From Tsukamurella spumae (lineage in GTDB: Bacteria > Actinomycetota > Actinomycetes > Mycobacteriales > Mycobacteriaceae), in the NCBI RefSeq assembly GCF_012396015.1, contig NZ_JAAXOQ010000011.1:62001-126000 (forward strand): DNA of 64,000 nucleotides. Direction: 5' to 3'. The translations under genes were made by a program, and so were the position numbers. Of this stretch, positions 63,504 to 64,000 are shown piece after piece; the first letter of the stretch is position 1; the number at the start of each line of letters is the position of its first letter. The notes below the pieces were generated by a model. That model did no database searches and was not told the origin of the DNA. It was given only the letters and a program-made list of their open reading frames with translations.

Positions 63504-64000
63504 CTATCGGGGGGAGGGGGCGGCGAGCGTCACGATCATGTCGATGACCGTCTCCAGATCGCCCGCGGAACGCTCCCTGTCGGGACTGGCCACGTGCTGC
63601 AGGATCAGGCCGTCGACGGCGGCCAGAATGACGCGTGCCAGCCGGTCCACCGGGATCGCGCTCGTCTCGTGCGCCCTCTCGATCGCCTCGGTGCACCACT
63701 GCCGCACCGCATCGGCGTAGCGCTCGTACTGCACCCGGGCGAGGTCCTCGAGGCCCGGCGTCCGCAGCGCGTGGGTCACCAGCTCGTACTGCACGACCTG
63801 GAGTTCGCGCTCGTCGGCCACGAGCGCGGACCAGAAGTTGCGCATGCCGTTGCGGATGGCGTGCTCGAGTCCGGCGTCCGTCTCGGCCGTGCGGCGGAGC
63901 ACCTCGGAGATGTCGTCGACGACCTGCTCGATCACGGCCTGCAGCAGCTGTTGCTTGCTGGGAAAGACGTGCTGCAGGGTCCCGAGTGGGATGCCGGCCT
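63504..64000 (-). CDS. TetR family transcriptional regulator (N-terminus cut by window edge)
   Basis: About 165 C-terminal residues are seen. The frame enters at the window edge with GIPLGTLQHVFPSKQQLLQAV, the recognition helix of a TetR HTH, so the GTG at 63935 is not the true start. It continues as IEQVVDDISEVLRRTAETDAGLEHAIRNGMRNFWSALVADERELQVVQYELVTHALRTPG, a BetI-like ligand domain, and ends ETVIDMIVTLAAPSPR. The target lies outside the window. It converges on icd. Confidence 0.9.
   Translation of the reverse strand, partial: AGIPLGTLQHVFPSKQQLLQAVIEQVVDDISEVLRRTAETDAGLEHAIRNGMRNFWSALVADERELQVVQYELVTHALRTPGLEDLARVQYERYADAVRQWCTEAIERAHETSAIPVDRLARVILAAVDGLILQHVASPDRERSAGDLETVIDMIVTLAAPSPR

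Overview
The window is very GC-rich chromosomal DNA from a mycolic-acid-type actinomycete (order Mycobacteriales). Tsukamurella is my best guess, from the base composition, a monomeric isocitrate dehydrogenase, an LGFP-repeat lipoprotein, and gene order that resembles Mycobacterium tuberculosis Rv1841c-Rv1859 as I remember it. I see no insertion sequence, phage, CRISPR array, rRNA or tRNA. Genes are densely packed. Many have a -10-like hexamer (TAnnnT) 6-8 nt before an ATG or GTG, which implies leaderless mRNAs.

Layout. 1-12.9 kb is the conserved block: a CNNM/HlyC-type membrane protein (cut by the left edge), guaB1, an M56 peptidase with its BlaI repressor, an IdeR-boxed small RNA gene that I read as mrsI, a PspC protein, a thioesterase, ndh, a CGNR regulator with a divergent EamA exporter, GNAT and ATP-grasp proteins, a PadR regulator and modABC. 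12.9-16.1 kb holds small metabolic and unknown genes. 16.2-25.6 kb is a recC-recB-recD operon with a ketopantoate-reductase-like fourth gene, all joined by ATGA overlaps. 25.6-41.7 kb holds dehydrogenases, a MarR-controlled efflux pump, an NfeD/flotillin pair, a flavodoxin, a lactate-oxidase-like flavoenzyme, an antiporter, xthA and a permease.

41.7-54 kb is the most unusual region. It is a surface-glycan cluster (sugar-phosphate transferase, four glycosyltransferases, a Wzx-type flippase, a two-domain hydrolase and a YdcF protein). Interleaved with it are a seryl-tRNA-synthetase-like amino acid:[carrier protein] ligase, a carrier protein, an AcpS-type phosphopantetheinyl transferase and a stand-alone NRPS condensation domain. 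Together they look like a minimal aminoacyl-transfer pathway that could attach an amino acid to an exported glycan or lipid. That combination is the best candidate here for an undescribed system.

54-64 kb carries an LGFP lipoprotein, a thioesterase, katG, a LipE-like serine hydrolase, a lysoplasmalogenase, a DUF808 protein, icd and a TetR regulator cut by the right edge.

Two patterns run through the window. The 9-mer GACGGTGCC or its complement occurs at least 28 times on both strands. Two genes (modB and xthA) seem to start at a CTG that overlaps the upstream stop codon as CTGA.
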